Under the pieces are notes generated by a model. It saw nothing but the letters and a program-made list of their open reading frames with translations. It had not been told where the DNA came from and ran no database searches. Made by a program: the position numbers and the translations under genes. Positions 57,601 through 60,600 of a DNA stretch of 64,000 nt are shown here, in pieces; position 1 is the stretch's first letter; every line of letters begins with the position of its first letter. The stretch lies in assembly GCA_903813345.2 (NCBI GenBank), contig CAIIXF020000009.1, forward strand, positions 36,823,759-36,887,758, written 5' to 3'. This DNA is from Owenia fusiformis. Taxonomy: Eukaryota; Annelida; Polychaeta; Sabellida; Oweniidae.

Positions 57601-60600
57601 CTTAAAAATCAATGTTCATAACCCCCTCGCATCAAGTCTCTAGTATATCTATTCTCCTGCCCTGTTTTCAGAAGAAATTTGGGGATGGGGCTTGATGCAA
57701 GACTATGTTTCATAATTACAATAACAAATCTTAAAAGAAGATTGTAATCCCTTATTGTACTGTTATTTTATAAAAAAGTTTACATCTGGTTGAGGCAAAT
57801 TGTCTATTTATAAAGTTAAACTTACTGTTAATTCAATATCAAAGGTGTATGGTTTGTTTTTGTCTATGATGTTGTCAAACATGAATTTCCCCTGAAATAT
57901 AATAGTAAAATATGTGCATTTTCTTTAAAAAAATTCAACAAAAATAAACATGTTAAATACAAGGATTTCATACTTAATTTTTGTTAAGACAATCTAATGT
58001 ATGTTCACTGAACCTCTCTTAGTTATATCTTTGAAGACTTTTCAGTGCACATCATACAATATTTAACATCAAATGTTTTTTTTTATTTCTCTTGAGCTCT
58101 TAAATAGATGACTTGACCATAAAGACCTAATCAGTCTCTATAAAATGTGCCATATGTCAGATAAAAATATCTATTCCTGATTTAATTTACTTTCATCAAA
58201 CATTTAACTCTTAACCCTTTCCCGACGTGAATATAAGAGGAAAATGTTGGCCCTGGTGACGTTGACGGATAAGTAAGAGCAGTTTTTAGGGGAAAACTGA
58301 AAATTACCTATGCCCAGGGACCTATACCTTGAATTTTATCACTGAAATACATTTTTTAGTAAGAACTATCGTATTAGAACAACTTGTCAAAATTTGGTGT
58401 AAAAATATTGAATAGAACTGGAGATATTATCATTTCATCGATGTATATAAATAAAAATTATGGTGCCAAAAGGAGCCTATCGTCCTGAAAGGTATTACAT
58501 AATAGGGCTCCATATGGAGCCCATCGTCGTGAAAGGGTTAATTTAACATTTCACATCTGACCTGTAAGCATTGTTGGAAAATATCAAAGAGTACCTTTGC
58601 CATGTCATCCTGGAATGTGAATGTAGAGAAGAACTTCATTGTAGTCTGAGTACAAGATGTCAGTGCAATAAGACAGTTACAGGCGGCACAGTGGTACTGA
58701 CGTCTTAGTTCCTCAAGGGTTGTCTCTCCCCTACAGTCCTCCCTTTTAGCACCCAATGCAAGTCTGTGGGGAGAATGGGTGATAACTATATTGAGGAGTG
58801 TTGCATCATGGGCTCTATCAGGTGGTAGAGCCCATGGTTGCATATAGTAGTCCCTGTTTAATCTCAGACAAACTGAGGGAATAGAGATGAAGTAGAGGCC
58901 AGGGGTTCCTTGTAAGATTAGCTGCAATTTTAATCTTTAATTTTTGGAAGTTCATCTTTAAACTGACTAGATATTAGTTGAAAAATATGATGTACTACAA
59001 TACTTTTTTCAGAGTGTGGGGCTTGCTTATTCCATAAGACAGGACGTAAGAGGACATGTCTTACTTATAACATGGATGCAAGTCATGTCAGATAAAAAAA
59101 CATAACTATTTTTAATTTTTTACCTTTATCAAACACCAAACATTTATAACACTATTATAGACATACAGTACTGATCACATTGTTACAAATTATATAGTAT
59201 ACTGTACCTTCGCCACATCATCCTGGAAAGTGAATGTAGAGAACTACAATAATTTTTCAGACCCTGGGACTTTGTTTACCTCTGGTCTCTAATGCGACAG
59301 GACATATACTACTTATTAAAAACAGCAACATTACACCCCCAATCGGCACTCTAAAGTCTCTAATGAGACGGGACATATACGACTTATTAAAAACAGCAAC
59401 ATTACACCCCCAATCGGCACTCTAAAGTCTCTAATGAGACGGGACATATACGACTTATTAAAAACAGCAACATTACACCCCCAATCGGCACTCTAAAGTC
59501 TCTAATGAGACGGGACATATACTACTTATTAAAAGCAGCAACATTACACCCCCAATCAGCACTCTAAAGTCTCTAATGAGACGGGACATATACTACTTAT
59601 TAAAAACAGCAACATTACACCCCCGATCGGCACTCTAAAGTCAGGGTATCGTATGGTACATTAAGAGTATAGTACCATACAGTACCGTTGGAGTATAGTG
59701 CCAACAAGTGTTCAGGGTACCATATGGTACCATTCTAGTCTACGGTTCCATAAAATGGTACTGTTGCAGATTTGCTGTGTAGAAGCAAAAAAAATTATAG
59801 AAAATAAAAACTCCCTCGTCTAAATCACAAATAATGAAGGATGTGCATTATTTTTTGATTAATGAGAATGAGGCACAACCCGTCATAAAATGACATTTGC
59901 ACTCCTATAAGTGAGATAAGTGTCAATACACTCAGAACCCCTTCTCTCATGGGAAATGGACAAGAAAGGCACAAAGCACAAATGAGAGAATGTAAGCACA
60001 TTGAAATGAATACCTACCCTGCAATCTTAACAGTTAGTTCTTTTCCAGTCTTTGCATTATAATCCATGTAGCGCTCATTTATGATAGAGTCCTTGGTGTT
60101 GACATCTTGGAGAGTAAGACGTGAATACATCACCTCAATCATGCCATAAGCACATATTCTATTGGTCAGTTGAGTCTCAAAGGCAGTCTCTGGTGTCTGA
60201 AATACATTTAGAATACAAGGCATTAACATTTAAAATTTCAACATTTTCCATTTGTTATAGGCATTGAACGCTAAATGGCAAACACCTAATTCTGGCCATC
60301 AACAAAAAAGTTGGAGCCTTTAACAATATGTCACCACTTCTGGTCTGGTGGTGACATAATAATATACAATTTACAGTAAACTCTCTTATCTACATGGGTA
60401 AATTGAAGAATTAAAACTGAGTTCATCAAAAAGTTTTCAGATAAGAGAAGTGTTTGGATATACAGGGTGTTCAGTAAATAAGGTGACTGGGTCTGGTATT
60501 TCAATAGTATTGGTCCAAACATTATGAAAATTGGTGTGTATTTATATTCAGGTTTTGCTCTGTATGTTCTTATTGTTCATTATTCTCTAGAATCAAACAG

